From Cellulomonas cellasea (GTDB lineage: Bacteria; Actinomycetota; Actinomycetes; Actinomycetales; Cellulomonadaceae), in assembly GCF_006538745.1 (NCBI RefSeq), contig NZ_BJLR01000007.1, forward strand, positions 42,550 through 106,549: a stretch of DNA of 64,000 bases, read 5' to 3'. Position numbers and translations under genes: made by a program. The notes under the pieces were generated by a model. That model did no database searches and had not been told where the DNA came from. It worked only from the letters and a program-made list of their open reading frames with translations. Positions within the stretch are counted from its first letter, which is position 1, and each line of letters opens with the position of its first letter. This document shows positions 28,596 through 36,555 of the stretch, in pieces.

Positions 28596-28810
28596 TCAGA
28601 CCCACCCTGTGGCGTCCTTGTCGGAGAGCTGCCCGTCACCAAGGTCGACGGAGTAGGAGTCTCGCACCGCGGTGGCGGCGTTGACCGAAAAGTTGTGCGG
28701 CGGCAGCTCGCCGAGCCGGATCCGAAGGATCTGGCCGTCGTTCTGCGGAAGCCCTCCATGTGGAACCGCGACACGACGTGTTGGCGCCGATCCTGACGTC
28801 TCTTGGTCAC
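28596..28810 (-). pseudogene. DUF4238-like protein remnant with frameshift
   Basis: From GTG 28810 the minus strand reads RRQHVVSRFHMEGF, close to the (R/K)QHYVPRFYLxGF opening of DUF4238 proteins. A one-base shift near 28750 then gives NDGQILRIRLGELPPHNFSV and RDSYSVDLGDGQLSDKDATG before TGA at 28596. DUF4238 proteins run to about 300 residues, so this is both frameshifted and truncated. The rest of 28511-28897 shows nothing else. DUF4238 genes are common accessory genes with occasional links to defence; here it is dead. Confidence 0.6.
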
Positions 28811-28897
28811 ACGACGCACCTCAACCAGGCGCGTACCCAGCAGTGGCATCCTTGCTGCGCGTCATTCGCGTGCACACGGGACGTGGCACATGCTCCG

Positions 28898-29347
28898 TCA
28901 CATCCCACCCGCATCTCGGCCTGTGCCGCTCGCTCCGTCGTCCCACAGCAGTCGGCTCATGCGACGGTTGGCCTCCTCCACGAGCTCAGGGACCACGTGC
29001 TGATACCGCGTCGGCATCGCCGAACTGGTCCAGCGGAACATGCTCATCACAACGCGCTGGTCGACGCCCTGGACGAGGAGGAACGTCGCGGCGGTGTGGC
29101 GGGCGTCGTGGAGGGGCGCGGGCCGGACCCCGGCTTCGTCGAGGAACGCGGTCCAGTGCAGGGAGTGGTCGCGAGGGGCGACGGGGCGCCCACTGATCGT
29201 GGTGAAGACCATCCCACTGTTCGCCCACACCGAGCCGGCATGGATCTGCGCTTCGCGCTGACGCTGCCGGTGGGTGCGGAGTGCATCGATGAGTGGTGCC
29301 GGCAGGGGCAACGTTCGACGAGCCCTTCGTGTTGAGCTCGCTGAGGA
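28898..29347 (-). pseudogene. Truncated tyrosine integrase, catalytic half only
   Basis: The frame opens only after a TGA at 29348-29350 and reads ARRTLPLPAPLIDALRTHRQ, a typical lead into the catalytic domain. It continues through HDARHTAATFLLVQGVDQRVVM (the HxxR box with Arg/His) and SSAMPTRYQHV (nucleophile Tyr) to a natural C-terminus. The arm-binding and core-binding domains and the first catalytic Arg region are missing; nothing similar was found upstream (29348-29619). Integrases of this branch insert into tRNA genes, consistent with attL/attR here. The fragment should be inactive, leaving the element stranded. Confidence 0.85.
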
Positions 29348-29619
29348 TCAGGCCTCCGCCGACGCGCACGGGACACCGGGATGGGCGGTGCTGCCACCTC
29401 CTTGCTCGCTGAAAGGGAGCATCGCGAGCGAGAGTCCCTTCAGCCGGGTGATGTGCACGACGCGCGGTGCTCGACTCGAGGGCGCAGCCGTCCTACGCGC
29501 AGTCATCCTCTGGCTCACGTGGTCATCAAGTCCGCGCGACGTCGCACCGATGTCGCAACGATGAGTAGGCATGCGTTCGAGGCGCAGGGCGTCGAGGGTT
29601 CACTCTCGGGCGGCTCCTC

Positions 29620-30018
29620 ATGAGCAAGAAAGCCAGGGCCGACGACTGGTCGGTTTGGGATGTCTCGCGGGTACCGGCACTCGTCTTGGACGAATGTGTA
29701 GCCACGCGTTGCGGCGACGACATCCAGATCTCGGTGGTCGTCCATGATGAGGACATGCTGGTCTCGGACGCGCCTGACGTCGTCGGAGAGACGCTGCTCG
29801 ACGGAACACGCATCGATCTGCGCGCGAACGTCTCGTCGCCGCTGCCGAACGGACTGACGATCGAGGCTTGGGCCTTGAGCTCCAGCGGCGGCTACCTGGC
29901 CTCGGGTTCGGTTGCGGTGCACCCTGGTCGCCCGGTCCCCCGAGTCGTGAGACTTCGTCTCGCGTCGGCGCCGTCCGGCAGCGTCGCCAACGTGTTCGTT
30001 CGCCTCGTCCAGGACTGA
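29620..30018 (+). CDS. Hypothetical 132-residue protein
   Basis: No family is recognised. The protein starts MSKKARADDWSVWDVSRVPAL and is rich in beta-forming residues, with ISVVVHDEDMLVSDAPDVVG, a GGYLASGSVAVHPGRPVPRVV segment and VANVFVRLVQD at the end. It has no signal peptide or membrane segment. ATG 29620 has only a weak ribosome site. Codon use with high third-position G+C supports it being real. It lies between the integrase remnant and attR and may be cargo of the element. Confidence 0.5.
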   Translation: MSKKARADDWSVWDVSRVPALVLDECVATRCGDDIQISVVVHDEDMLVSDAPDVVGETLLDGTRIDLRANVSSPLPNGLTIEAWALSSSGGYLASGSVAVHPGRPVPRVVRLRLASAPSGSVANVFVRLVQD

Positions 30019-30440
30019 CCAGAGCAGGCCACTTCGCGCCGACCGCTCAAGGGTCGCCCTCGACGACTGCCGACGCCCTACGCCACCCCGTGCATGCACG
30101 AACACGCCTGCGTCCGGTCACGGCTACGGCCAGGTTCAGGAGATCGCCTGGGGTGCTTGCCACCGGCTGACGAAACCACGGGCGGACGTCAGGTCGGCGC
30201 GCCTTGGAGTCGCGGACCCTGAACTGTGGCCGCGAACGCACGCACGTTGGGCGCCCGAACCGCTAGGAGCGAGGGGCGCTGTGTCAGCCGCGGGCACCGC
30301 CGTGGTAGCAGTTTTGGTAGCAGTTTTGGTAGCAGTTTTGTCTCGTGCGAGCCAGTCCGGCACCCACCGGCGGATGCGCCGCGGCTGCGTGACCTGCAAG
30401 TACGCGTCCACCCGTGTGCACCTGCACCCCCTTCCAGCCA
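30019..30440. other. Right end of the element, no gene seen
   Basis: These 422 bases between the hypothetical gene and attR show no credible gene on either strand. They contain the triple 12-bp repeat at 30304-30339. A minus-strand reading with LLPKLLPKLLP comes from that repeat and is not a gene. Confidence 0.6.
30304..30339 (+). repeat. Three perfect 12-bp GGTAGCAGTTTT tandem repeats
   Basis: Units at 30304-30315, 30316-30327 and 30328-30339 are identical and match the two at 25822-25845. They end about 100 bp before attR. Likely integrase or excisionase arm-type sites. Confidence 0.85.
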
Positions 30441-30497
30441 CTTGGAAAGCGTGTTGGGTGAAAGCCCTCGGGGGTTCGAATCCCCCATCCTCCGCCG
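30441..30497 (+). repeat. attR: second copy of the 57-bp repeat
   Basis: Identical to 25686-25742; it represents the 3' half of the original chromosomal tRNA-Ser, cut off from its 5' half by insertion. Upstream sequence does not complete a tRNA. Confidence 0.93.
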
Positions 30498-30498
30498 T

Positions 30499-30540
30499 GA
30501 AGGGCCCGTGACCTGCAGACATCCAGGTCACGGGCCCTTC
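30499..30540 (+). terminator. Original tRNA-Ser terminator beside attR
   Basis: A perfect 17-bp stem, GAAGGGCCCGTGACCTG with its complement at 30524-30540, encloses an eight-base loop. Homology with the hairpin at 25745-25788 extends through the following GTCGTACCGCG. Confidence 0.85.
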
Positions 30541-30584
30541 GTCGTACCGCGGCACAGGCTCGTTTGGGTACACCGGCCTGCGCC

Positions 30585-31073
30585 TCATCCCTCGGAGTGC
30601 ATGCCCGGGGTGCCGATGTCGATCGGCGCTAGAGGGCAGCCGTGCTCCTGGAGCGCACGGAGGAGGGCGCCGAGGTCGGGCGGGTAGACCGTGTCCTGAG
30701 TGGCGCGTAGCTCGCGTGCCGTCCACCAGCGGAAACCGAGGATGCTCTCGCTCTCGCCGTCGGTGAGCCGGGCGGGGGACGGATCGAAGCAGGCGACGGC
30801 GTGGTGCAGCCAGTCCTCGTGGACCTCGACCGTCCGACCCGCGTGGCCGTACGTCAGGTCCCGCGTCCAGACGTGCACTCCGACAGGCAGTCCGTCGAGG
30901 CCTGTCTCCTCCCATGCTTCGCGAGCCGCGGCCTCGTGCAGCGTCTCGCCGAGCTCGATCCCTCCCCCGACGGGGTACCAGTACCTCGCGCCGGTGGCGG
31001 GGTCTCGCCCGTGCACCAGCAGGAGTCGCCCGTCGGGGTCGACGAGCAACAGCTTGACGGTCTGACGCGGCAC
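30585..31073 (-). CDS. NUDIX hydrolase
   Basis: A 162-residue cytoplasmic hydrolase acting on nucleoside diphosphates linked to other groups. The NUDIX box is complete, GGGIELGETLHEAAAREAWEETGL, with the REXXEE catalytic core. It starts VPRQTVKLLLVDPDGRLLLVHG and carries the GFRWWTARELRAT strand near the end, as in MutT/YjaD-like members. GTG 31073 is preferred; GTGs further upstream are in frame but lack a ribosome site. The substrate is unknown. It is the first chromosomal gene beyond attR and stands alone, divergent from a hypothetical gene. Confidence 0.85.
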   Translation of the reverse strand: MPRQTVKLLLVDPDGRLLLVHGRDPATGARYWYPVGGGIELGETLHEAAAREAWEETGLDGLPVGVHVWTRDLTYGHAGRTVEVHEDWLHHAVACFDPSPARLTDGESESILGFRWWTARELRATQDTVYPPDLGALLRALQEHGCPLAPIDIGTPGMHSEG

Positions 31074-31145
31074 ACGAGCCACTGTGCGGCATGCGGCTGA
31101 CACCGCACCCGTGGCTACGACCGGACCTCCCGGGATGATGGAGGC

Positions 31146-31613
31146 ATGCACTCGGACGGGAGCCCACTGCCCGACCTCAGCAAGACCGCCGTGCTGCACA
31201 GCGTCGGTGTGATCAGGACGGATCAGCTCCCCGGGCTGGCAGCGCGCTGGTTGGCCGCCGATCTCGTGGACACCGAGGCGGTGCGGATGCTCGCGGGTCA
31301 CGGCCGGCACGACCCCTGGGCGCTCGAGCAGCTGCTGCGCGACGCCCTCGAAGAGGCTCACGCCGAGCCGCCACGAGAAGCGTTGGCCGTACAGAACGTC
31401 GTCGCTGGCTTTGTCGCCGCGCAGTGGCAGCACGACCGGGACACTCGCGGCGCCGTCCTGACGCTCGCACGGCTCGGGGCGTCTGAGCCCGACCTCGACC
31501 TCGGCCCGTTCGCCGGTCTGGCCGACGAGTGGGCCGCCGGCTGGGGCCGGCCCCTGCCCGAGCTCGAGGCTGCAGCGGAGACCGAGCTCGAGCGCTACCT
31601 TCTGGGCGACTGA
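31146..31613 (+). CDS. Hypothetical helical protein
   Basis: A 155-residue soluble protein without a recognised family. It is mostly helical: TAVLHSVGVIRTDQLPGLAARWLA, an 'EAVRMLAGHGRHDPWALEQLLRDALEEA' stretch and an acidic C-terminus. The pattern of two amphipathic halves suggests a small regulatory or immunity-type protein, but nothing specific can be claimed. The divergent promoter region with the NUDIX gene is 72 bp. Strong third-position G+C supports the frame. Confidence 0.55.
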   Translation: MHSDGSPLPDLSKTAVLHSVGVIRTDQLPGLAARWLAADLVDTEAVRMLAGHGRHDPWALEQLLRDALEEAHAEPPREALAVQNVVAGFVAAQWQHDRDTRGAVLTLARLGASEPDLDLGPFAGLADEWAAGWGRPLPELEAAAETELERYLLGD

Positions 31614-32036
31614 GCCCGGAGCCGCAGCGGCGACCAGGGCTTCTGCGTCGCCAGAGTTGGCCCATCCCGACAACCGGTGCCCCTGGGGGCGCCCGAGGCG
31701 CGAGCCGAACCGATGTCAGTCAAGGGCGGCAGGCGGGAGCCCCGCACGCGAGTCCCGCGACCGGGGGCCCAGGTAGGCGACGCCGGACCCCGGACCCCGT
31801 CGTGGACGTCCGGAGCCAGCGCGCCTGTGCTCGAACGTCCGTCCAAGCACATGAGCGGCTGGCGGCTCCGTCGCAGCGTGAACGTGACCGACGACGACGA
31901 CGACTGGCTGCGCTGCTTCGGCGTGCTGCCGAGACGCACAGCACCTCCGACGAGGAGTGGGAACCGCCGTGGCACCGTCGCGACCGTCGCGGTCGCCCAC
32001 ACGCACGCACGGGCACGCGCGGCGTCGTCGGGGACG
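31614..32036. other. 423-bp gap, no gene seen
   Basis: Open frames exist on both strands but none has a ribosome site, family resemblance or consistent codon preference. A short (GAC)n run lies near 31889-31905. Confidence 0.45.
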
Positions 32037-32549
32037 ATGTCACGCGTGTCGAAGAACTCGAAGAAGCCACGGACGTCTCCGACCGACGAGCAATCCGTGG
32101 CGCCGCGGCTGGACTTCACGTTCCGGCTGAGCGGACGAGGGTGGGCCGAGGCGGCCATCTCCGACGGTACGAACACGACGAGCATGGCGCCGTCGTTCCT
32201 CAGCGACGCCCTCGGGGACCTGCTGCGGGCCGTGAACCGCGTCCTCGCCGGCGCACGCGAGGCGGAGTGCACCTGGCAGGAAGAACCCGGGGTCGACCGG
32301 TGGCACCTCGTGCGGGAGGAGGACCGTGTCGTCCTGCGAGTCTTCGCGGTCGACGACGACGTCGAAGGAGAGACCGAGCTCGTCTTCCAGACGCGCCAGA
32401 CCCTTCCCGCGCTCGGTGACGCCTTCCTGCGCGGGGCCCAGGCCGTGCTCGACCACTACGGCACCGAGCGGTACCGCAACACGTGGGTCGAGCACCCGTT
32501 CCCCACCGAGGAGCTGGAGCTTCTCCGGAGGAGACTCCAGCACCGCTGA
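32037..32549 (+). CDS. Hypothetical protein
   Basis: A 170-residue soluble protein. Start ATG 32037 follows GGGGA; the frame is open further upstream but that part looks non-coding. After a basic N-terminus the sequence turns typical of a folded alpha/beta domain: PRLDFTFRLSGRGWAEAAIS, FLSDALGDLLRAVNRVLAGA, EECTW-like CTWQEEPGV, DRVVLRVFAVDDD and a long closing helix. Similar small proteins occur in many actinobacteria beside unrelated genes. No function can be assigned. Confidence 0.6.
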   Translation: MSRVSKNSKKPRTSPTDEQSVAPRLDFTFRLSGRGWAEAAISDGTNTTSMAPSFLSDALGDLLRAVNRVLAGAREAECTWQEEPGVDRWHLVREEDRVVLRVFAVDDDVEGETELVFQTRQTLPALGDAFLRGAQAVLDHYGTERYRNTWVEHPFPTEELELLRRRLQHR

Positions 32550-32609
32550 CCGCCGTACATGCAGCCGAACGTTCCGCGTACGAGAACGATCGTCTGAGTG
32601 CTGCGACCG

Positions 32610-32978
32610 TCAGTTTCCTCTGGTGACCGCTTCGCGTGCGGCGAGGTTCCGTTCGACGTCGGCGGGAGGAAGGTCGTATCCCTGCGCGTGCGGTCCTGAC
32701 CAGTTCAGGCCGACGTGGATACCGTCCCCCGCCAGGCCCGGCAGCCACCGTGTCCGCCACTCACCGAGCGGGCTCTCCACAGGCTCGAAGCCTGCGAACG
32801 TCGATGCGGCGGCGAGGACCCGCGCGGCTCGCCCGCGCGTCGACCAGAACGGCATCGCCGGCGTGCCGTCGACCGGCGTGACCGTCGGGAGCCCGCCCGA
32901 GTCGGCGACGCCCCACACGGATCCGAGAGCCAGTGCGTCGCGATAGAACGCCGCTGCATGCGCTGCACTTGTGCGCAC
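32610..32978 (-). CDS. DUF2750-like protein
   Basis: A 122-residue cytoplasmic protein. The DUF2750 pattern is visible: an N-terminal helix AAFYRDALALGSVWGVADSG, then TPAMPFWSTRGRAARVLAAA, a strand/turn with PVESPLGEWRTRWLPGLAGD, and GIHVGLNWSGPHAQGYDLPPADVE at the end. The family is widespread and uncharacterised. GTG 32978 is proposed as start; the ribosome site is poor, and upstream frames are open, so the N-terminus is uncertain. It is convergent with the preceding hypothetical gene. Confidence 0.65.
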   Translation of the reverse strand: MRTSAAHAAAFYRDALALGSVWGVADSGGLPTVTPVDGTPAMPFWSTRGRAARVLAAASTFAGFEPVESPLGEWRTRWLPGLAGDGIHVGLNWSGPHAQGYDLPPADVERNLAAREAVTRGN

Positions 32979-33314
32979 ACCACCATGGTGACGCACCGGC
33001 GACCTGGGCTCCCCATCGTGAGACCTGCACCTCGACGCGCGCGCGAGTGCACCTGTCGGTGCGGAACGGATGAGCACACTGCCGCCGGGTTAGCCGCCCC
33101 CAGCCGGGCTGTACCCCGTGGCCGCTCGTGCGGATGGCCGTTGCAGGCCGAGCGCCCAGCTCGGCCCCCTCCGAGACCGGCCAGCGGGCGACCGCGGTCT
33201 GGGCGGCGCCATCTTCGGTGTCCCGCGACATGCACCCCCTGCGCCGACGGCTGACGCACGCGCGGTCGAGACCTCCCTTCACCAGCGGACCGTCGCCCCC
33301 TAGGGTCGGCGACC
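32979..33314. other. 336-bp gap, no gene seen
   Basis: The region between the DUF2750 and LtrA genes, which are divergent, contains no credible gene or strong repeat. Promoters for both must lie here, but no consensus -35/-10 pair stands out. Confidence 0.45.
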
Positions 33315-34532
33315 ATGAGCCAGCAGCTTCTCCTCGGGCACCGCCGCATGCGCCTCGCGGTGCCGCTCGTGGGCCGGGACCCGGACCAGCACGACCGCGG
33401 CGCGACACCCCTCGAGCTGTTCTTCGACCTCGTCTTCGTGGTCGCCGTCGCCCTCGCCGCCGAGGGCCTGCACCACAGCATCGCGGAGGCGCACACGGCC
33501 GAGGGGCTGGTCCGGTTCGTGATGATCTTCTGCGCCATCTACTGGGCGTGGGTCAACTTCACCTGGTTCTCCTCGGCGTACGACACCGACGACGTCCTCT
33601 TCCGCGCCCTGACGTTCCTCTCCATGACCGGCGCGCTCGTCTTCGCCGCAGGCGTGCCGCGCGTCATGGCCGACGGCGACTTCTCGGTGATCGTCGCGGG
33701 CTACACGCTCATGCGCGTCGCGCAGATCCTGACCTGGCTGCGCGTGGTGCGAGGCGACGAGGTCCGGCGGGCGACGGCCGTGCGGTACGCGGGCGGCCTT
33801 GCCGTCGTGCAGACCGCCTGGGTGCTCACGCTGCTCGTGCTGGCGACGCCGGTGTGGCTCGCGGTGTGCGTGCCGCTGGCCGTGGTCGAGGTGCTCCTGC
33901 CGCTGTGGGCCGAGAGATCCGAGGCGATCCCCTGGCACGCCGACCACATCGCCGAGCGCTACGGGCTCTTCATGATCATCGTGCTGGGCGAGTCCGTGCT
34001 CGCCACGTCGCGCGCCGTCCAGACGGCGCTCGACGAGGGCGCCGCGGGCGCCTTCGCCCCCGTGTTCGTCGGCGGCCTGCTGGTCCTCTTCTCGGTGTGG
34101 TGGGCGTACTTCGAGCGACCCGGCGACCACCTGGGCTCCTCGCGGTGGTGGCCGTACGCCTGGTCCTACCTCCACCTGGTCATGTTCGCCGCCGTCGCGG
34201 CCGTGGGCGCGGGGCTCGCGCTGGTCATCGAGGAGGCCGCGCACCACGGCGAGGTGAGCGCGACCACCGCCGCGGCCGCCGTGACCGTGCCCTACGGCCT
34301 GTTCCTGCTGAGCCTGTGGGGCATGTACGTGCGGCGCGACGAGCACGCGGTGCGCCGGTTCGGGGTGCCCGTCGTGGTCGCCGTCGTCGCGGCGCTCACG
34401 CTCGCGACGCGCGTCGGGATGGCGCCCGGCACCGTGGTGCTGGCCGTCGGGCTCACGGCGGCGGCGCTCGTCGTCGTCGAGGCGTGGGTGCGCCTGCGCG
34501 GCGGCGACGGCGACGGCGCGGTGCCGGTCTAG
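33315..34532 (+). CDS. LtrA family (low temperature requirement A) membrane protein
   Basis: A 405-residue protein with about eleven membrane segments. The family signature is the N-terminal TPLELFFDLVFVVAVA, followed by YWAWVNFTWFSSAYDTDD and ADHIAERYGLFMIIVLGESVLA in the centre; WWAYFERP and LHLVMF motifs follow. LtrA was first linked to growth of Listeria at low temperature; its molecular role is unknown. ATG 33315 is the first codon of the conserved region. A short gap (55 bp) leads to the ElaA-like gene on the same strand, so the two may be cotranscribed. Confidence 0.9.
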   Translation: MSQQLLLGHRRMRLAVPLVGRDPDQHDRGATPLELFFDLVFVVAVALAAEGLHHSIAEAHTAEGLVRFVMIFCAIYWAWVNFTWFSSAYDTDDVLFRALTFLSMTGALVFAAGVPRVMADGDFSVIVAGYTLMRVAQILTWLRVVRGDEVRRATAVRYAGGLAVVQTAWVLTLLVLATPVWLAVCVPLAVVEVLLPLWAERSEAIPWHADHIAERYGLFMIIVLGESVLATSRAVQTALDEGAAGAFAPVFVGGLLVLFSVWWAYFERPGDHLGSSRWWPYAWSYLHLVMFAAVAAVGAGLALVIEEAAHHGEVSATTAAAAVTVPYGLFLLSLWGMYVRRDEHAVRRFGVPVVVAVVAALTLATRVGMAPGTVVLAVGLTAAALVVVEAWVRLRGGDGDGAVPV

Positions 34533-34587
34533 CGGTTCGCGCGGGCAGCCGGGAGGGGAGAACCGCGTCGCGGGTTACCGTCGGCGG

Positions 34588-35196
34588 GTGCTCCTGACCT
34601 ACCACCGCGAGTCCGTGGCCCGCCTCGATCCGCTCACGCTCTACGGGATCCTCCGGCTGCGCCTCGACGTGTTCGTCGTCGAGCAGGCCGCCGCGTACCC
34701 CGACCTCGACGGCCGGGACGTCGAGGACGGCGCCGAGCTGCACTGGGCCGCCGACGGGCCGGAGGTCGTCGCGACCCTGCGCGTGCTGCGCGACCCCGAC
34801 GGTGCGCTGCGCGTCGGGCGCGTGGCGACCGCCGCTCGCGTCCGTTCGCACGGCGTCGCCTCCGGGCTCATGCGTCGGGCCCTCGAGCGGTGCGTGGAGC
34901 TCGACGCTCGGGCGCCCGTGGTGCTCGACGCGCAGGCACACCTGGCCGACTGGTACGCCCGGTTCGGCTTCGTCGTGGACGGCGCCGGGTTCGAGGAGGA
35001 CGGCATCCCGCACGTCCCGATGCGCCGCGCGCCGCTGACCGGGCTCAGTGCCACGCCGGCACGTCCCCGTCCGGGGGTCGGACCGACCGGGGTCGACCCG
35101 GGCTCAGCGCCCGAGACTCTCGACGCGCCCGAAGGCGGCCAGCTCGTCGGCGAGCACGTCTGCGCCCTCTCCCCGGAGCACCGCGTCGAGGAATGA
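34588..35196 (+). CDS. ElaA-like GNAT acetyltransferase
   Basis: A 202-residue protein. The ElaA pattern is clear: TLYGILRLRLDVFVVEQAAAYPDLDGRD at the start, then LHWAADGPEVVATLRVL, VGRVATAARVRSHGVASGLMRRALE (acetyl-CoA loop) and LDAQAHLADWYARFGFVVDG. Conserved domains end near residue 155; the last 45 residues are a Pro/Gly tail encoded opposite the end of the PAF-acetylhydrolase-like gene, a 93-bp convergent overlap. GTG 34588 is the start. The substrate is unknown. Confidence 0.88.
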   Translation: MLLTYHRESVARLDPLTLYGILRLRLDVFVVEQAAAYPDLDGRDVEDGAELHWAADGPEVVATLRVLRDPDGALRVGRVATAARVRSHGVASGLMRRALERCVELDARAPVVLDAQAHLADWYARFGFVVDGAGFEEDGIPHVPMRRAPLTGLSATPARPRPGVGPTGVDPGSAPETLDAPEGGQLVGEHVCALSPEHRVEE

Positions 35197-36555
35197 GCGC
35201 GTCGCGTCCGTCGTGAGCCGGTGGGCCCGCTCCCGCCCGATGTCGCCCATCATCGACGGCACCGGCGGCAGGTACAGCGGCGCGTCGGTGAAGGTCAGGT
35301 GGGCCGCACCCGGGACGGTCAGCCGGTACCCCGGCACGGCCTCGCGCAGCACCTCCTCGAGCGCGGCGGCGTAGGCGTCGTCCCCGTCCGGGTCGCCCAA
35401 CCCCCGCCCCGCGACGAGGGCGAGGGCCGGCTGCCGCGGGCGAACGCCGTCGCCCCGCGGGAAGCCGTCCACGTCCACGACGGCGTCGAACCGGTCGTCG
35501 GCCGCGGCGGCGAGGAGCGCGGCGGCACCACCCATCGAGTGCCCCACCGCGGCCGCCCGCTGCACGTCGAGGCGGCCCGCCAGCATCGGCGCCCCGGCTC
35601 GCTCACCCCGGTCCAGCTCGCCCAGGACGGTCAGCGCGAAGCGCAGGTCGGCCGCCCGCACCTCCGCCCAGCCCTGCGCCCGGCGCGCGTCCTCCGCGGC
35701 GTCCCCGCTGGCCGTGGTGCTGCTGCGCACCACCGAGCCGTCGTCCCGCACCACGACCGCCGAGTCGTAGGGATGGTCGAGCGCGACCACGACGTAGCCG
35801 TGGCTGGCGAGGTCCTGCGCCCAGGCGGTGTTCTGGGTGCGCAGGCCTCCGAGGCCCGGCGAGAACAGCACCACGGGCCACCGCGCCGTGCCCGCCTGCG
35901 GCACCGCCCCGGAGACCGCCGCGCTCCGGCCCCGGGCCGCGTCGTCGAGGATGAACGGTGGGAGTCCGTACAGCGCCGCCACGCCCGAGGCCACCAGGCC
36001 GGCCTCCCGCGCGTCGCGCCCGAGGTAGAGCACGCCCGGACCGTCGGAGGCGGCCGCGGGGTACCAGAGCTGGGCCACCACGGCCCGGTGGTCGCCCGGA
36101 TCCGGGGTGGCGGGCTCCTCGCGTTCCGCGTCCACCCACTCCACGACCAGGGTGCCGACGGCGGCGGGTCCCGACGGCGCAGGCAGGGCCAGCACGGGGA
36201 ACGCCCACGCGGCCACGGCGCCGGTCAGGGCGAGGCCGGCGCCGGCCACGCCCGCGATCACGACGAGCACCCGCCCCCGCCGCTGCGCAGGCGGGACGGC
36301 GGAGCGAGGCAGGTCCGGGTCGCGCAAACGCCTCCGGGTGACCTCGGCGGCGAGCGCAGCAGCGACCAGGACGGGCCCGAGCTGCCAGCGCCAGCCCTGC
36401 GCGACGACGGTGGTCACGCCGCACAGCAGCACGAGGGCCGTCGCGACGACGACGCACCGGCGACGTGCACCGCGGGGCGCCCATCCGCTCACGGCCAGCA
36501 GCAGCACGGTGACTGCGGTGGCGACGGGCAGCAGCGTGCCGGCGGTCAGGTCCAA
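35104..36555 (-). CDS. Membrane-anchored PAF-acetylhydrolase-like esterase
   Basis: A 483-residue protein. Four N-terminal hydrophobic segments (up to residue 125) anchor an external alpha/beta-hydrolase domain. That domain shows the platelet-activating-factor acetylhydrolase/chlorophyllase-like layout: VVAQLWYPAA, VVLFSPGLGG, SHGYVVVALDHPYDS, the nucleophile elbow GHSMGG (338-343, Ser340), a likely acid in VVDVDGFPRG and His in GAAHLTFTD. TTG 36555 is chosen as start because GAGGAG precedes it at ideal distance and no ATG or GTG does so. Its 3' end overlaps the ElaA-like gene. Action on lipids or esters outside the membrane is inferred. Confidence 0.82.
   Translation of the reverse strand: MDLTAGTLLPVATAVTVLLLAVSGWAPRGARRRCVVVATALVLLCGVTTVVAQGWRWQLGPVLVAAALAAEVTRRRLRDPDLPRSAVPPAQRRGRVLVVIAGVAGAGLALTGAVAAWAFPVLALPAPSGPAAVGTLVVEWVDAEREEPATPDPGDHRAVVAQLWYPAAASDGPGVLYLGRDAREAGLVASGVAALYGLPPFILDDAARGRSAAVSGAVPQAGTARWPVVLFSPGLGGLRTQNTAWAQDLASHGYVVVALDHPYDSAVVVRDDGSVVRSSTTASGDAAEDARRAQGWAEVRAADLRFALTVLGELDRGERAGAPMLAGRLDVQRAAAVGHSMGGAAALLAAAADDRFDAVVDVDGFPRGDGVRPRQPALALVAGRGLGDPDGDDAYAAALEEVLREAVPGYRLTVPGAAHLTFTDAPLYLPPVPSMMGDIGRERAHRLTTDATRSFLDAVLRGEGADVLADELAAFGRVESLGR

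Larger units (their letters stand above)
25686..30497. mobile_element. Decayed integrative element in tRNA-Ser(GGA), about 4.75 kb
   Basis: The element is bounded by the 57-bp direct repeats at 25686-25742 and 30441-30497. It carries 12-bp GGTAGCAGTTTT repeats near both ends, a truncated tyrosine integrase (28898-29347), two frameshifted gene remnants, a secreted-protein operon (26388-27817), a small membrane protein and a hypothetical gene. Parts of it (such as 27840-27950, 28560-28620 and 29680-29760) look less G+C-rich than the chromosome. With no intact integrase and no replication or transfer gene, it is probably fixed in place. The cargo that remains intact is the secreted pair. Confidence 0.88.

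Noticed and set aside
29348..29619. Missing N-terminal half of the integrase
   Set aside because: None of the three minus-strand frames shows arm-binding or core-binding domain patterns; the half appears deleted rather than frameshifted.
25822..30339. Possible CRISPR or iteron origin from the 12-bp repeats
   Set aside because: Units are contiguous without spacers, too few, and placed symmetrically beside the att sites; integrase arm sites explain them better.
30189..30488. Minus-strand ORF with LLPKLLPKLLP near attR
   Set aside because: It is the translation of the 12-bp repeat and the tRNA fragment, with no start signal or family.
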